Source: Methylobacterium sp. J-070
Lineage (GTDB): Bacteria; Pseudomonadota; Alphaproteobacteria; Rhizobiales; Beijerinckiaceae
Assembly: GCF_022829385.1 (NCBI RefSeq)
Contig: NZ_JAKSXX010000129.1
Coordinates: 1 to 53,557, forward strand
DNA: 53,557 nucleotides
Reading direction: 5' to 3'
The position numbers and the translations under genes are program-made. Under the pieces are notes generated by a model. That model was not told the DNA's origin, searched no databases, and saw only the letters and a list, made by a program, of their open reading frames with translations. This document shows positions 42,385 to 51,496 of this stretch, piece by piece. Each line of letters opens with the position of its first letter. Positions within the stretch are counted from its first letter, which is position 1.

Positions 42385-43317
42385 TCAGCGCATCACACCG
42401 ACGCTCGCCAGCCAGAGCCGGCAGAGCCTGGGCCAGAGGGCGACCGGCGCCTCGGACCGGCCGATCCCGAAACCGTGGCCGCCGACGGCGAAGCGGTGGT
42501 ACTCGACCGGCACGCCCGCGGCGCGGCAGGCCTCGTCCAGGACGCGGCTGTGCTCCGGGCTGATGACGGCGTCGTCGTCGGCCTGGACCAGGAACAGCGT
42601 GGGGCAGCCGGGCCGGATGTGGGTCTGCAGCGACCAGGCCCGGCTCGCCTCCGGGCTCGGGGCCTCGCCGACGAGGGAGCGCCGGGTGGTTGTGCGGTCG
42701 TAGGGCGGCTCCAGGCTCACCACCGGGTAGATCAGCGTGGCGAAATCGGGCCGCGCCGACAGGCCGTCGGCGGCGTCGACCGGATCGTACGCCTGGAACC
42801 CGGAGCGCGCCGCGACCAGGCCGCAGAGGTGACCGCCCGCCGAGAAGCCGAGCACGCCGACGCGGTCCGGGTCGATCCGGAGACGCGCTGCGTTGGCGCG
42901 GATCAGGCGCAGGGCCCGCTGCCCATCCTGGAGCGGCGCGAGGGGACCCGCACGCCAGCCCTCCTGCGGCAGGCGGTAGGTGAGCACGAAGGCGGTGATG
43001 CCCTGCGCGGCGAGCCAGAGCGCGGCGGGGAGCGCCTCCTTGACGATGCCGATGCGGGTGTAGCCGCCGCCGCCGGCCACCAGGACCGCCACGCCGGTCG
43101 GCGTCTCCGGGAGGTACACCTCCAGGACCGGCGCGGCGACGTTGCGCACCGCGCCGCTCGCGTCGCGGGCCGGCGGCCCCAGCGGACCGCCGCCCCCCGG
43201 CGGCTCCCCCGGCCAGAGCGCGATCCGCTCCGGCGCCCCGATGGCGGCCGCGCCCCGCGCCGACAGGAGCGCCGAGGTCGTGGCCAGGGTGAGGAGAATG
43301 GACCGGCGGTCGGGCAA
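42385..43317 (-). CDS. Exported alpha/beta hydrolase
   Basis: This 310-aa protein starts with a twin-arginine-type signal (MPDRRSILLTLATTSALLSARGAAA). It is a BD-FAE/esterase-like alpha/beta hydrolase: oxyanion region VLVAGGGGYTRIGI, nucleophile Ser in VGVLGFSAGGHLCGLVA, acid Asp in FLVQADDDAVISPEHS and His in VGGHGFGIG. The substrate may be an ester such as acetylated xylan or sugar (inference). It is divergent from the cupin gene. Confidence 0.88.
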   Translation of the reverse strand: MPDRRSILLTLATTSALLSARGAAAIGAPERIALWPGEPPGGGGPLGPPARDASGAVRNVAAPVLEVYLPETPTGVAVLVAGGGGYTRIGIVKEALPAALWLAAQGITAFVLTYRLPQEGWRAGPLAPLQDGQRALRLIRANAARLRIDPDRVGVLGFSAGGHLCGLVAARSGFQAYDPVDAADGLSARPDFATLIYPVVSLEPPYDRTTTRRSLVGEAPSPEASRAWSLQTHIRPGCPTLFLVQADDDAVISPEHSRVLDEACRAAGVPVEYHRFAVGGHGFGIGRSEAPVALWPRLCRLWLASVGVMR

Positions 43318-43505
43318 GGAACCCCCACGAAGGGCGCCATCCCGTGCAGCCCGGTAGGCAAGACCGGGGCATGGGATCGGTTCCCGGTCCCGGCGGCCGG
43401 TCGCACCCCCCTTTGCGCCCCCGGGGAGCGTTCCCGGCGCGCCCGAAGGCCCGGGCCGCTCGCAAACCGGCGCCGCCGTGCCATGATGGCGCCGGAGGAT
43501 CCGAC

Positions 43506-44051
43506 ATGCACGACGACCACACCCAAGATCCGGCGCAAGATCCGGCGCAAGATCCGGCGCACGATCACCATGACGAGCGCGCGCACGGACCGTCCGAGCG
43601 CTGGAAGCACGACGGCGTCCGGGTGATCCCGGGCGACCGGCTCGACGCCAACACCGCCCAGACGCCCGGCATGTTCCGGCAGGCGGCGATCAACGCCGCC
43701 CGGGTCGGCGCCCAGAAGATCTGGGCCGGCACGGTGGCGATCCAGCCCGACGCCAAGACCGGCGTCCACCACCACGGCGACCTGGAGAGCGTGATCTACG
43801 TGGTCTCGGGCCGGGCCCGGATGCGCTGGGGTGAGCGGCTCGAATACGTCGCGGAGGCCGGCCCCGGCGACTTCATCTTCGTGCCGCCCTACGTGCCCCA
43901 CCAGGAGATCAACGCCTCGACGGACGAGCCCCTGCACTGCGTGCTGGTCCGCTCGGACAACGAGGCGGTGGTGGTCAACCTGCCCGACGTCGCGGCCGCC
44001 GAGGCGCCCGAGACGGTCTACTGGGTCGACCCGATCCACAAGCACCCGTGA
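43506..44051 (+). CDS. Cupin protein with His/Asp-rich N-terminal repeats
   Basis: This 181-aa protein has a cupin domain with motif 1 TGVHHHGDLESVIYVVSGRARMRWG (three His and Glu) and motif 2 PGDFIFVPPYVPHQEIN (His). The N-terminus (DDHTQDPAQDPAQDPAHDHHDERAH) is acidic and histidine-rich and arises from a 12-bp tandem repeat (GATCCGGCGCAA) at 43526-43565. It may be metal-binding or may vary in copy number. The function is unknown. Confidence 0.8.
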   Translation: MHDDHTQDPAQDPAQDPAHDHHDERAHGPSERWKHDGVRVIPGDRLDANTAQTPGMFRQAAINAARVGAQKIWAGTVAIQPDAKTGVHHHGDLESVIYVVSGRARMRWGERLEYVAEAGPGDFIFVPPYVPHQEINASTDEPLHCVLVRSDNEAVVVNLPDVAAAEAPETVYWVDPIHKHP

Positions 44052-44058
44052 CGGCGCC

Positions 44059-45192
44059 CTACAGGAACCGCGGCCTCAGCCGGCCGAGGAGATCCCGGCC
44101 CGGGAACCGGGCGGGCGGCATCCGCAGCGCCGGCTCCGGCGCCTCCCCGGGGATCTGTCCCTCCGCGAAGCGCGCCCCGGCCGACCAGAAGCCGTCCCGG
44201 CGCGTGCCGATCATGCCGAGCCCGACGGGCTCGCGCGCCGCTTCGGGCCGCAGCCGCCCCGCGGCCCAGACGCGCTGCCAGCAGCCGCGCCGCGACAGGT
44301 CGGCGTCGCGCCAGCCCAGCCGCGCGTAGCCGGCCGCCGCGAAGACGCGGTCTCCGGCGAAGTCCTCCGGGATCCACACCCAGCTCGAGAACACGTGGAC
44401 CGCGTCGCCCCGGACGCTCGCCGGGTCGACCGCCCGCGTGAAGGCGCTGAGCGCCGTCTCCCGGTGCCGGCCGACATGCCGGCGCAGGCGACCCGACATG
44501 GGCAGCGCCTCGGGGAAGGCTCCGGCGTCGAGGCGGCTCGGCATCGCGCCCCGCTCCAGCGCGTAGACGCCGTCCACGAGGTGCATCCAGGCCTCCAGAT
44601 CGACCTCCCAGGCCTGCTCCGCCGGGGCGAACCGGCGCACCTGACCCGCGATCAGGCGGTCGGCGACGCGCCGGGGCGGGTCCGGGACCCGGTCGGGCCC
44701 GGCCTCGGTCACGCGCAGCAGCGTCGAGGGGCCGTGCGCCCAGACCGCCTCGGCCAGGCGTGCGAACTCGGATTCGGGTGCGCCGCGGCCGACCTTGCGC
44801 ACCAGGATCTTCGAGCCGTCGGCGAGCTCGTCCAGCATCTTGCGCTTGAGATGGGCCAGCCGGCCGTATTCCCGCTCCAGCAGCAGGTCCGGCTCGATCG
44901 AGCCGGCGGCGTGGCCGGTATTCGCCCAGATGTTGTAGGCGACGCTGTGGCAGTAATAGGTGCCGCCCGTGCTCACGGAGAGCCGCAGGTCGCCCGGCAC
45001 GCCGAAGTCCGAGAACCCGCAGCGCAGGCCGCGGATCAGGTCCTCCATCGGCGTGTAGGAGAACCGCAGCAGGCCGGAGGGCTCGACGCCGCCGTAGCGC
45101 TGAACGAACCCGAACTCGCAATTGTCGCCCAGGCTCCGGAAGGCGTGGAGCCGCTCGGCGAGGACCGCCGCCGTATGCCTGATCCCGGTCAC
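44059..45192 (-). CDS. Uncharacterised 377-aa protein
   Basis: No family is named with confidence. The N-terminus FRSLGDNCEFGFVQRYGGVEPSGLLRFSYTPMEDLIRGL is a motif I associate with uncharacterised proteins near glycosyltransferases and polysaccharide loci. The C-terminal half has beta-rich FSSWVWIPEDFAGDRVFAAAGY, perhaps a lectin-like fold. There is no signal peptide or membrane helix. Its stop is 7 bp from the convergent cupin gene's stop. Confidence 0.7.
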   Translation of the reverse strand: MTGIRHTAAVLAERLHAFRSLGDNCEFGFVQRYGGVEPSGLLRFSYTPMEDLIRGLRCGFSDFGVPGDLRLSVSTGGTYYCHSVAYNIWANTGHAAGSIEPDLLLEREYGRLAHLKRKMLDELADGSKILVRKVGRGAPESEFARLAEAVWAHGPSTLLRVTEAGPDRVPDPPRRVADRLIAGQVRRFAPAEQAWEVDLEAWMHLVDGVYALERGAMPSRLDAGAFPEALPMSGRLRRHVGRHRETALSAFTRAVDPASVRGDAVHVFSSWVWIPEDFAGDRVFAAAGYARLGWRDADLSRRGCWQRVWAAGRLRPEAAREPVGLGMIGTRRDGFWSAGARFAEGQIPGEAPEPALRMPPARFPGRDLLGRLRPRFL

Positions 45193-45292
45193 CGCATCCG
45201 CTCTGTCTCGTCGCCCCCGGACGCGCCAGATCGCGACGGCGCGGGGATTTGTCCAGTCCCGGTCTCGGCCGAGCCCTGCGCCGCGCGGGCGC

Positions 45293-46525
45293 TCAACCGG
45301 TCAGCGGCACCTCCAGCCGGAAGCAGGCGCCCCGCTCCCGGGCGGGAAGCGTCAGGCTGCCGCCGAGCTGGCGCGTGAGGCTGCCGACGACGCGCATGCC
45401 CAGGCTCTTCGAAGTGCGCCCGATCTCGAACCCCGGCGGCAGCCCGATCCCGTCGTCGGACACCTCGACCACGAGGGTCTCGCCGCTGGGCTCGGCCCGG
45501 ACGCGGATCGTCCCGCCCGCCGGGTGGCTGTCGGGCGGGTAGGCGTATTTGAGCGCGTTGGTGACGAGTTCGTTGACCAGGAGCCCGATCGGGATCGCCC
45601 GGTCGGCCGAGATCCGCTGCGGGCGGGCCGTGCAGGACAGCCGGCGGTCCGGCGCGCCGCCCGCGAGGTTGGCCACCAGCTTCTCCAGGAAGGGCGCGAG
45701 GTCCAATTCGCCCGGCACCCCCTCCCCGTCCTCGGCCGCCTTGTCACCCTGCCGCCAGAGCTGGTCGTGGACGCCGGCGATCGCCTCGACGCGGCTGCGG
45801 GCATCCGCCAGGGCGGTCTGCACGGCCGGGTCCTCGGCGGCGCGGGCCTGGAGGGCGAGCAGGCTCGCCACGATGGCGAGGCTGTTCTTGACCCGGTGGC
45901 TCATCTCGCGGGCGAGCAGGTCCTGGCGGGCCAGCGCGGTCCGCAGCAGGCTCTCGGTGTGCTGGCGCTCGATGGCGCCGCCGAGCAGGTTGGCGAAGAC
46001 CTGCATGAGGGCGATGTCGGTCTCGGCGAACATGCCCGCCCGGGTGTCGTCCACCTCCAGCACGCCGAAGGCGCCGTTCCGGTTCTCGATCAGCACGTTG
46101 ATCGCCCGGCGGATGCCGTGGTCGACCATGAGCTGCGGCGTCCGGAACCGGGTCTCCCCGGCGAGGTGGTTCGAGATCACCGGCCGGCCGGTCTTGAGGG
46201 CGAAGCCCGCCGGGGAGGCGAGGTCGGCCCCGATCCGGGCCTTCCCGATCACGTCGGGTCCCCAGCCGACGCCCGCCCGCACCAGCAGCGTGTCGGCGCC
46301 GGGCCGATACTCCAGGGCCTTGCAATACTCGGCGCCCATGCCCTCCGCGCACAGCTCCGAGGCCCGCTGCAGGAGGTGGTCGACATCGGTGCCGCGCAGG
46401 GCCTCGAGGCCGAATTCCGACAGGATCGCCTGCTGGCGCAGGCGACAGGCGAGATCGGGGGGCGTGGACACGCCGGCCGCCTCTGGGCCGGGTTCCGCGT
46501 CGGTCTGGTCGGTGCGCACGGTCAT
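45293..46525 (-). CDS. GAF-HisKA_2 sensor histidine kinase
   Basis: This 410-aa soluble kinase has an N-terminal GAF domain (ILSEFGLEALRGTDVDHLLQRASELCAEGMGAEYCKALEYR ... GVLEVDDTRAGMFAETDIALMQVFANLLGGAIER), the HisKA_2 phosphoacceptor LAREMSHRVKNSLAIVASLLALQARA, and ATPase motifs LLVNELVTNALKYAYP and VSDDGIGLPPGF with LGMRVVGSLTRQLGGSL. The start at 46525 was chosen over a longer reading to 46765. No partner response regulator is adjacent. Confidence 0.9.
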   Translation of the reverse strand: MTVRTDQTDAEPGPEAAGVSTPPDLACRLRQQAILSEFGLEALRGTDVDHLLQRASELCAEGMGAEYCKALEYRPGADTLLVRAGVGWGPDVIGKARIGADLASPAGFALKTGRPVISNHLAGETRFRTPQLMVDHGIRRAINVLIENRNGAFGVLEVDDTRAGMFAETDIALMQVFANLLGGAIERQHTESLLRTALARQDLLAREMSHRVKNSLAIVASLLALQARAAEDPAVQTALADARSRVEAIAGVHDQLWRQGDKAAEDGEGVPGELDLAPFLEKLVANLAGGAPDRRLSCTARPQRISADRAIPIGLLVNELVTNALKYAYPPDSHPAGGTIRVRAEPSGETLVVEVSDDGIGLPPGFEIGRTSKSLGMRVVGSLTRQLGGSLTLPARERGACFRLEVPLTG

Positions 46526-46733
46526 GGATGGCGCCAGACTAGAGCGCGCGCCGCGCGAGTGGCAACCGGTTCGGCGAAGGAGCGCGCGTCGGAACAACAG
46601 CTTAGAGCCGCCCGGGCCCGGCATGCCGCAGGACCGGCGGGAGGGCGGCACCTGGCGTCGCACCCCCGCGGGGCTTCCGGAGCCCCCGGCCCCCTGCGGC
46701 GTTCGTCGGACTAACCCGACGCGAGGACACATC

Positions 46734-46997
46734 ATGGCCGACGACGTGACCGGACTCTCCGACAAGGCGCTCTCGATCCTCGCCTTCGCGGCCTATCACC
46801 GACTCGTCAGCGGCGAGCGGGTCACCGCGGTGATCCGCCGGGACGGTGCCGGCCACGAGGCCGACCCGGAGGGCGTGACGGAGCTGGAATCGCGCGGCCT
46901 CGTCACCGCCGGCGCGACCGAGATCGACCTGGGCGAGGCCGCGCAGCAGACGGTCGAGACGATGGTGGCGGCCCTGCGCCGGGAGGTCGGCCGCTGA
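46734..46997 (+). CDS. Small hypothetical protein
   Basis: This 87-aa soluble protein (MADDVTGLSDKALSILAFAAYHRLVSGERVTAVIRRDGAGHEADPEGVTELESRGLVTAGATEIDLGEAAQQTVETMVAAL) has a helical pattern with a possible winged-helix-like core. It starts after GAGGA. It is divergent from the kinase gene. No function is known to me. Confidence 0.6.
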   Translation: MADDVTGLSDKALSILAFAAYHRLVSGERVTAVIRRDGAGHEADPEGVTELESRGLVTAGATEIDLGEAAQQTVETMVAALRREVGR

Positions 46998-47248
46998 GGG
47001 CGGGCCTTCGGCGCGGCGGCCGGAGCGCCCGTGACGGCCTCGACCGGGGGCCGCGCCGTCATCCGGGGGCTCGCCCCGGGCGGGAGGCCGCAAACCAGGG
47101 ACACGGGTCGGTCGGATCACGGCCCTCGGGTTCCGGGTTTCGTCGCGCGGCCCCTGCGGGACGACACGACCTGCGGCATCCCGGCCGTGGACGGCCGGGA
47201 ACGCCCCTGCCCCAGGCCGCTTGTCCGCGCACCGGAAGGGAGAACGCG

Positions 47249-47473
47249 ATGACCGCCAAGGTGAAGACGGGTGACGACGTCACCTACCGATGGGGCAAGG
47301 GCACCGTCTCGGGCGAGGTGACCAAGGTCCACACCCGGGACGTCGCCAAGACCATCAAGGGCAATACGGTCAAGCGCGCGGCCTCGAAGGCCGAGCCGGC
47401 CGTCGAGATCAAGACCGCCAAGGGCAAGACCGTGCTCAAGTCGACCACGGAGGTCACCGTCAAGTCAGCATAA
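47249..47473 (+). CDS. TUDOR-like (DUF2945) small protein
   Basis: This 74-aa basic protein (TGDDVTYRWGKGTVSGEVTKVHTRDVAKTIKGNTVKRAASKAEPAVEIKTAKGKTVLKSTTEVTVKS) matches the hypervirulence-associated TUDOR-domain family, small proteins often linked to stress. The Tudor-like beta barrel would bind nucleic acid or peptide (inference). GGGAG precedes the start. Confidence 0.8.
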   Translation: MTAKVKTGDDVTYRWGKGTVSGEVTKVHTRDVAKTIKGNTVKRAASKAEPAVEIKTAKGKTVLKSTTEVTVKSA

Positions 47474-47586
47474 CCGCGCAAGCCGCACGCACGTGACGTT
47501 GCGCACATCATCCCGGGCGCGGGCCTCGCCGGGGACGGGCATCCGGCTATCTGAAACGGTTCCAGCCTTTGCAAGCCGGGACCCCC

Positions 47587-48090
47587 ATGACCTTTCCTCT
47601 CAGGCTCACCCTGAACGGGCAGGCGCGCGAGATCGTCCTCGACGATCCCCGCGTCACCCTCCTCGACCTCCTGCGCGAGCGCCTCGGCCTGACCGGCGCC
47701 AAGAAGGGCTGCGACCGCGGCCAGTGCGGCGCCTGCACGGTGCTGGTGGACGGGCGGCGGATCAACAGCTGCCTGACGCTCGCCGCGAGCCTCGACGGCG
47801 CCGAGATCCTGACGATCGAGGGGCTGGCCGACGGCGACCGGCTGCACCCGGTCCAGGCCGCCTTCATCGCCCATGACGGCTTCCAGTGCGGCTTCTGCAC
47901 CCCCGGCCAGATCATGAGCGCGGTCGGGCTGATCCGCGAGGGCCAGGCCGGCACCGATCCCGAGCGCATCCGCGAGGGCATGAGCGGCAACCTCTGCCGC
48001 TGCGGCGCCTATGCGGGCATCCTGGAGGCCGTCCGGGAGGCGTCGCACGACGCGGCCGACCGGACCGAGCAGCGGGAGGACGCGGCGTGA
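47587..48090 (+). CDS. Aldehyde/xanthine oxidoreductase [2Fe-2S] subunit
   Basis: This 167-aa subunit has the plant-type cluster motif [22 protein letters not shown] (about residues 38-60) and the second cluster [10 protein letters not shown] with CRCGAY. It transfers electrons from molybdopterin to FAD in PaoABC/YagTSR-type enzymes. There is no Tat signal at the chosen start, so the complex is probably cytoplasmic. The next gene overlaps its stop by four bases. Confidence 0.92.
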   Translation: MTFPLRLTLNGQAREIVLDDPRVTLLDLLRERLGLTGAKKGCDRGQCGACTVLVDGRRINSCLTLAASLDGAEILTIEGLADGDRLHPVQAAFIAHDGFQCGFCTPGQIMSAVGLIREGQAGTDPERIREGMSGNLCRCGAYAGILEAVREASHDAADRTEQREDAA

Positions 48091-49130
48091 AGCGCTTCGA
48101 CTACATCCGCCCGGCCAGCGTGCCGGAGGCCGTCGCGGCCGGGCAGCAGCCCGACACCGCCTATCTCGCCGCCGGCACCAACCTCGTCGACCTGATGAAG
48201 GGCGGCGTCACCGCCCCGGCCCGGATCGTCGACATCACCCGGCTGCCGGGTCTCTCCAGCATCGAGCGGCTGCCGGACGGCGCCACCCGGGTCGGCGCCC
48301 TGGTGCGCAACAGCGACCTCGCGCACGACGCGGCGTTCGAAAAGACCTACCCGATGGTGGCCGAGGCCCTGCTGGCCGGCGCCTCGGCGCAATTGCGCAA
48401 CGCCGCCACCGTCGGCGGCAACCTGATGCAGCGCACCCGCTGCCCGTACTTCACCGACGCGGTCTCGCCCTGCAACAAGCGCGCGCCCGGCTCCGGCTGC
48501 GCCGCGCTCGGGCATGCGACCCGCATCCACGCGGTCGAGGGCTGGAGCGAGCACTGCATCGCCACCCACCCGTCCGATTTCTGCGTGCCGCTCGCCGCCC
48601 TCGACGCCGTGGTGGAGATCGCCGGGCCGGACGGCGCCCGGGAGGTTCCCCTGACGGCGTTCCACCACCTCCCCGGCGACCACCCGGAGCGGGAGACGGA
48701 CCTGCGGCCGGGGGAGCTGATCACCGCCCTGCGCCTGCCCCCCGAGGCGGCCGCGTTCCAGGGGCGGGCCCGCTACCTCAAGGTCCGCGACCGCACCTCC
48801 TACGCCTTCGCGGTGGTCTCGGCCGCCGCCGCCCTCACCCTGGAGGCCGACGGCACGATCGGCCGGGCCCGGCTCGCCCTCGGCGGGCTGGCGCTCAAGC
48901 CCTGGCGGGTGGCGGAGGCCGAGGCGGCCCTCGCCGGACAGGCGCCCTCCCCCGAGGCCTACGCGAAAGCCGCCGCGGCGGCCCTCGCCGGCGCCAAGCC
49001 CAGCGGCGAGGCCAACGCCTTCAAGATCGAACTCGCCCGCCGGGTCGCGGTCCGCGCCCTGACCCTGGCGGCCGCCGGCACGCCCGCCCGGATCCCGGCG
49101 CTCCCCGCCTCCCCGTTCGGCATCGTCTGA
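48087..49130 (+). CDS. Aldehyde/xanthine oxidoreductase FAD-binding subunit
   Basis: This 347-aa CO-dehydrogenase-like FAD subunit begins with GTG overlapping the upstream TGA (GTGA). FAD loops [17 protein letters not shown] and [18 protein letters not shown] are visible. The cysteine-bearing segment [21 protein letters not shown] resembles the [4Fe-4S] insertion of the YagS/PaoB and HcrB type. The C-terminal domain is [21 protein letters not shown]. Spacing shows one operon. Confidence 0.92.
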   Translation: MKRFDYIRPASVPEAVAAGQQPDTAYLAAGTNLVDLMKGGVTAPARIVDITRLPGLSSIERLPDGATRVGALVRNSDLAHDAAFEKTYPMVAEALLAGASAQLRNAATVGGNLMQRTRCPYFTDAVSPCNKRAPGSGCAALGHATRIHAVEGWSEHCIATHPSDFCVPLAALDAVVEIAGPDGAREVPLTAFHHLPGDHPERETDLRPGELITALRLPPEAAAFQGRARYLKVRDRTSYAFAVVSAAAALTLEADGTIGRARLALGGLALKPWRVAEAEAALAGQAPSPEAYAKAAAAALAGAKPSGEANAFKIELARRVAVRALTLAAAGTPARIPALPASPFGIV

Positions 49131-49140
49131 GGAGACCCGC

Positions 49141-51405
49141 ATGACCGCGACCTCCACCCCCGCCTCGAACCTGCCCGCCGGCGCGATCCGCCACGGCTCC
49201 AGCATCGGCCAGCCGCTCACCCGCCGCGACGGCCCCCTCAAGGTGACCGGGCAGGCGCGCTTCTCCGCCGACAACCTGCCCCCCGGCACGCTCCACGCGG
49301 CGCTCTGCGTCGCCCGGATCGCGAAGGGTCGCGTCACCGGCCTCGACGTGGCCGCCGCCGAGGCCCATCCCGGCGTGGTCGCGGTGATGCGGCCGGGCAA
49401 CGCCCCGACGCTCGCCAAGGACCCGGATGCCAAGGACGGGCCGTTCACGTTCCGTCTCGACCTCCTGCAGAACGACCGCGTCCGCTACGCCAACCAGCCG
49501 ATCGCCGTGGTGATCGCCGAGACCCTGGAAGCCGCCACCGAGGGCGCACGGCTGCTCGCCCCGACCTACGCGGCCGAGACGCCGCGGATCGGCCTCGACG
49601 CGGGCGAGGCCTTCACGCCGGATTCGGTCGGCGTCGGCGCGCCCCCGGCCGAGAGCGAGGGTGATATCGAGGCCGGGCTGGCGGCGGCGTCCAGGACGAT
49701 CGCCGCCACCTACGAGACGCCGGCCCAGTACCACAACGCCATGGAGCCGCACGCGGCCCTGGCCCAGTGGGACGGCGACCGGCTGACGCTGCACATGCCG
49801 ACCCAGGCGCTCGCCATGTCGCAGGGCCGGCTCGCCGGGCTGTTCGGCATCAACCCCGACGACATCCACATCGAGAGCCCCTATCTCGGCGGCGGCTTCG
49901 GCTCGAAGGGCGTGCCCGCGGGGCCGCAGGTGCTCGCCTGCATGGCGGCCAGGCTCGTGGGCCGGCCCGTCAAGCTGGTGCCGACCCGGACCCAGATGTA
50001 CGGCCCGATGGGTCATCGCGGCCCGACCCGTCAGACGCTGCGCCTCGGCGCCGACGCGGCCGGCAAGCTCACGGCCCTCGACCACCACATCCTCACCGCC
50101 TCGTCGAGCTTCGACGACTTCTTCGAGCCCGCGGGCCGGGCGACCAGCACCCTCTACGCCAGCCCCGCCATCGCCATACGGCACGAGGCGGTGCGCCTCG
50201 ACACCGGCACCCCGCTGTTCATGCGCGCCCCCGGCGAGGCCACCGGCAGCGTCGCCCTGGAGAGCGCGCTCGACGAGATGGCCCACGAACTCGGCATGGA
50301 CCCGCTGGAGTTCCGGCTGGCCAACTACGCCGAGGTCGAGCCGCTCACCGGCAAGCCGTTCTCGTCGAAGGCCCTGCGCGAGTGCTACCGGCGCGGCGCC
50401 GAGGCGTTCGGCTGGGCCGGGCGCCCGCTCCAGCCGCGGCAGACCCGGGACAGCGACGGGTTCCTGGTCGGCACCGGCATGGGCACCGCCACCTTCCCGG
50501 CGCTGATCTTCGAGGGGCTAGCCCGGGCCGAGATCCGCGCCGACGGGTCCGGCACGGTGGAACTCGGGGCGATCGACATGGGCCAGGGCTCGTGGACGGC
50601 GCTCGCCCAGATCGCCGCCGACGGGCTCGGGATCGGGATGGACGCCCTCACCTTCCGGATGGGGTCCTCCGACCTGCCGAATGCCGGCATCGCGGGCGGC
50701 TCGGGCCACACCGCCACGGCGGGCGGCGCGATCCACGCGGCGGCCGGCGACGTGATCCGGCAACTGGCGGACCTCGCCACCAACGATCCCGCCTCCCCGC
50801 TCTACGGGGCGGGCAATGCCGGCGTGACCGCGGCGGAGGGGCGGCTGACCCGGCGCGACGACCCGGGCCGGAGCGAAGCCTTCACCGAGATCCTCAAGCG
50901 GGCCGGCCGGTCGAGCATCGAGGGTCAGGGCAAGGCCGGGGCGGATCCGGCCGCGCAGGCGACCTACGCCATGCATGCCCACGGGGCGGTCTTCGCCGAG
51001 GTGAAGGTCGATCCCGATCTCGGCCAGATCCGGGTCAGCCGCCTCACCGGCGCCTTCGCGGCGGGACGGGTGATCAACCCGCGCCTCGTCCAGAGCCAGT
51101 ATTACGGCGGGATGATCTGGGGCCTGTCCTTCGCCCTGCACGAGCGGGCCGAGATGGACCCGCGCACCGGCCGCTTCCTCAACGACAACCTCGCCGAGTA
51201 CCACGTGCCGGTGAACGCCGACGTGCCCGCGATGGAGGCGATCCTGGTCCACGAGGACGACGCGGTGGTGAACGCCCTCGGCGTCAAGGGCGTCGGCGAG
51301 ATCGGCATCACCGGCACGGTCGGCGCCATCGCCAACGCGATCTGGCACGCCACCGGCGTGCGGGTGCGCGAGATGCCGATCACCCTGGACAAGCTGCTGG
51401 GCTGA
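49141..51405 (+). CDS. Aldehyde/xanthine oxidoreductase molybdopterin-binding subunit
   Basis: This 754-aa catalytic subunit binds molybdopterin and carries the active-site Glu in VKGVGEIGITGTVGA at the end. Family blocks are RRDGPLKVTGQARFSAD, SPYLGGGFGSKG, MRAPGEATGSVALESALDEMA and AIDMGQGSWTALAQIAADGL. The FGSKG and RAPGEA loops contact the cofactor. The three genes form a PaoABC/YagTSR-like oxidoreductase. Its substrate, probably an aromatic or aliphatic aldehyde, is unproven. No maturation chaperone gene (PaoD/XdhC) lies within the window. Confidence 0.92.
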   Translation: MTATSTPASNLPAGAIRHGSSIGQPLTRRDGPLKVTGQARFSADNLPPGTLHAALCVARIAKGRVTGLDVAAAEAHPGVVAVMRPGNAPTLAKDPDAKDGPFTFRLDLLQNDRVRYANQPIAVVIAETLEAATEGARLLAPTYAAETPRIGLDAGEAFTPDSVGVGAPPAESEGDIEAGLAAASRTIAATYETPAQYHNAMEPHAALAQWDGDRLTLHMPTQALAMSQGRLAGLFGINPDDIHIESPYLGGGFGSKGVPAGPQVLACMAARLVGRPVKLVPTRTQMYGPMGHRGPTRQTLRLGADAAGKLTALDHHILTASSSFDDFFEPAGRATSTLYASPAIAIRHEAVRLDTGTPLFMRAPGEATGSVALESALDEMAHELGMDPLEFRLANYAEVEPLTGKPFSSKALRECYRRGAEAFGWAGRPLQPRQTRDSDGFLVGTGMGTATFPALIFEGLARAEIRADGSGTVELGAIDMGQGSWTALAQIAADGLGIGMDALTFRMGSSDLPNAGIAGGSGHTATAGGAIHAAAGDVIRQLADLATNDPASPLYGAGNAGVTAAEGRLTRRDDPGRSEAFTEILKRAGRSSIEGQGKAGADPAAQATYAMHAHGAVFAEVKVDPDLGQIRVSRLTGAFAAGRVINPRLVQSQYYGGMIWGLSFALHERAEMDPRTGRFLNDNLAEYHVPVNADVPAMEAILVHEDDAVVNALGVKGVGEIGITGTVGAIANAIWHATGVRVREMPITLDKLLG

Positions 51406-51496
51406 TCGCAGCCCGGGCGTATCGCGGCGCCCGGGATTTTCCAGTATGGGGCATGCCACCGGCGGCCCGTGACCGCCGCGGAGCGCGGAGACCGGC

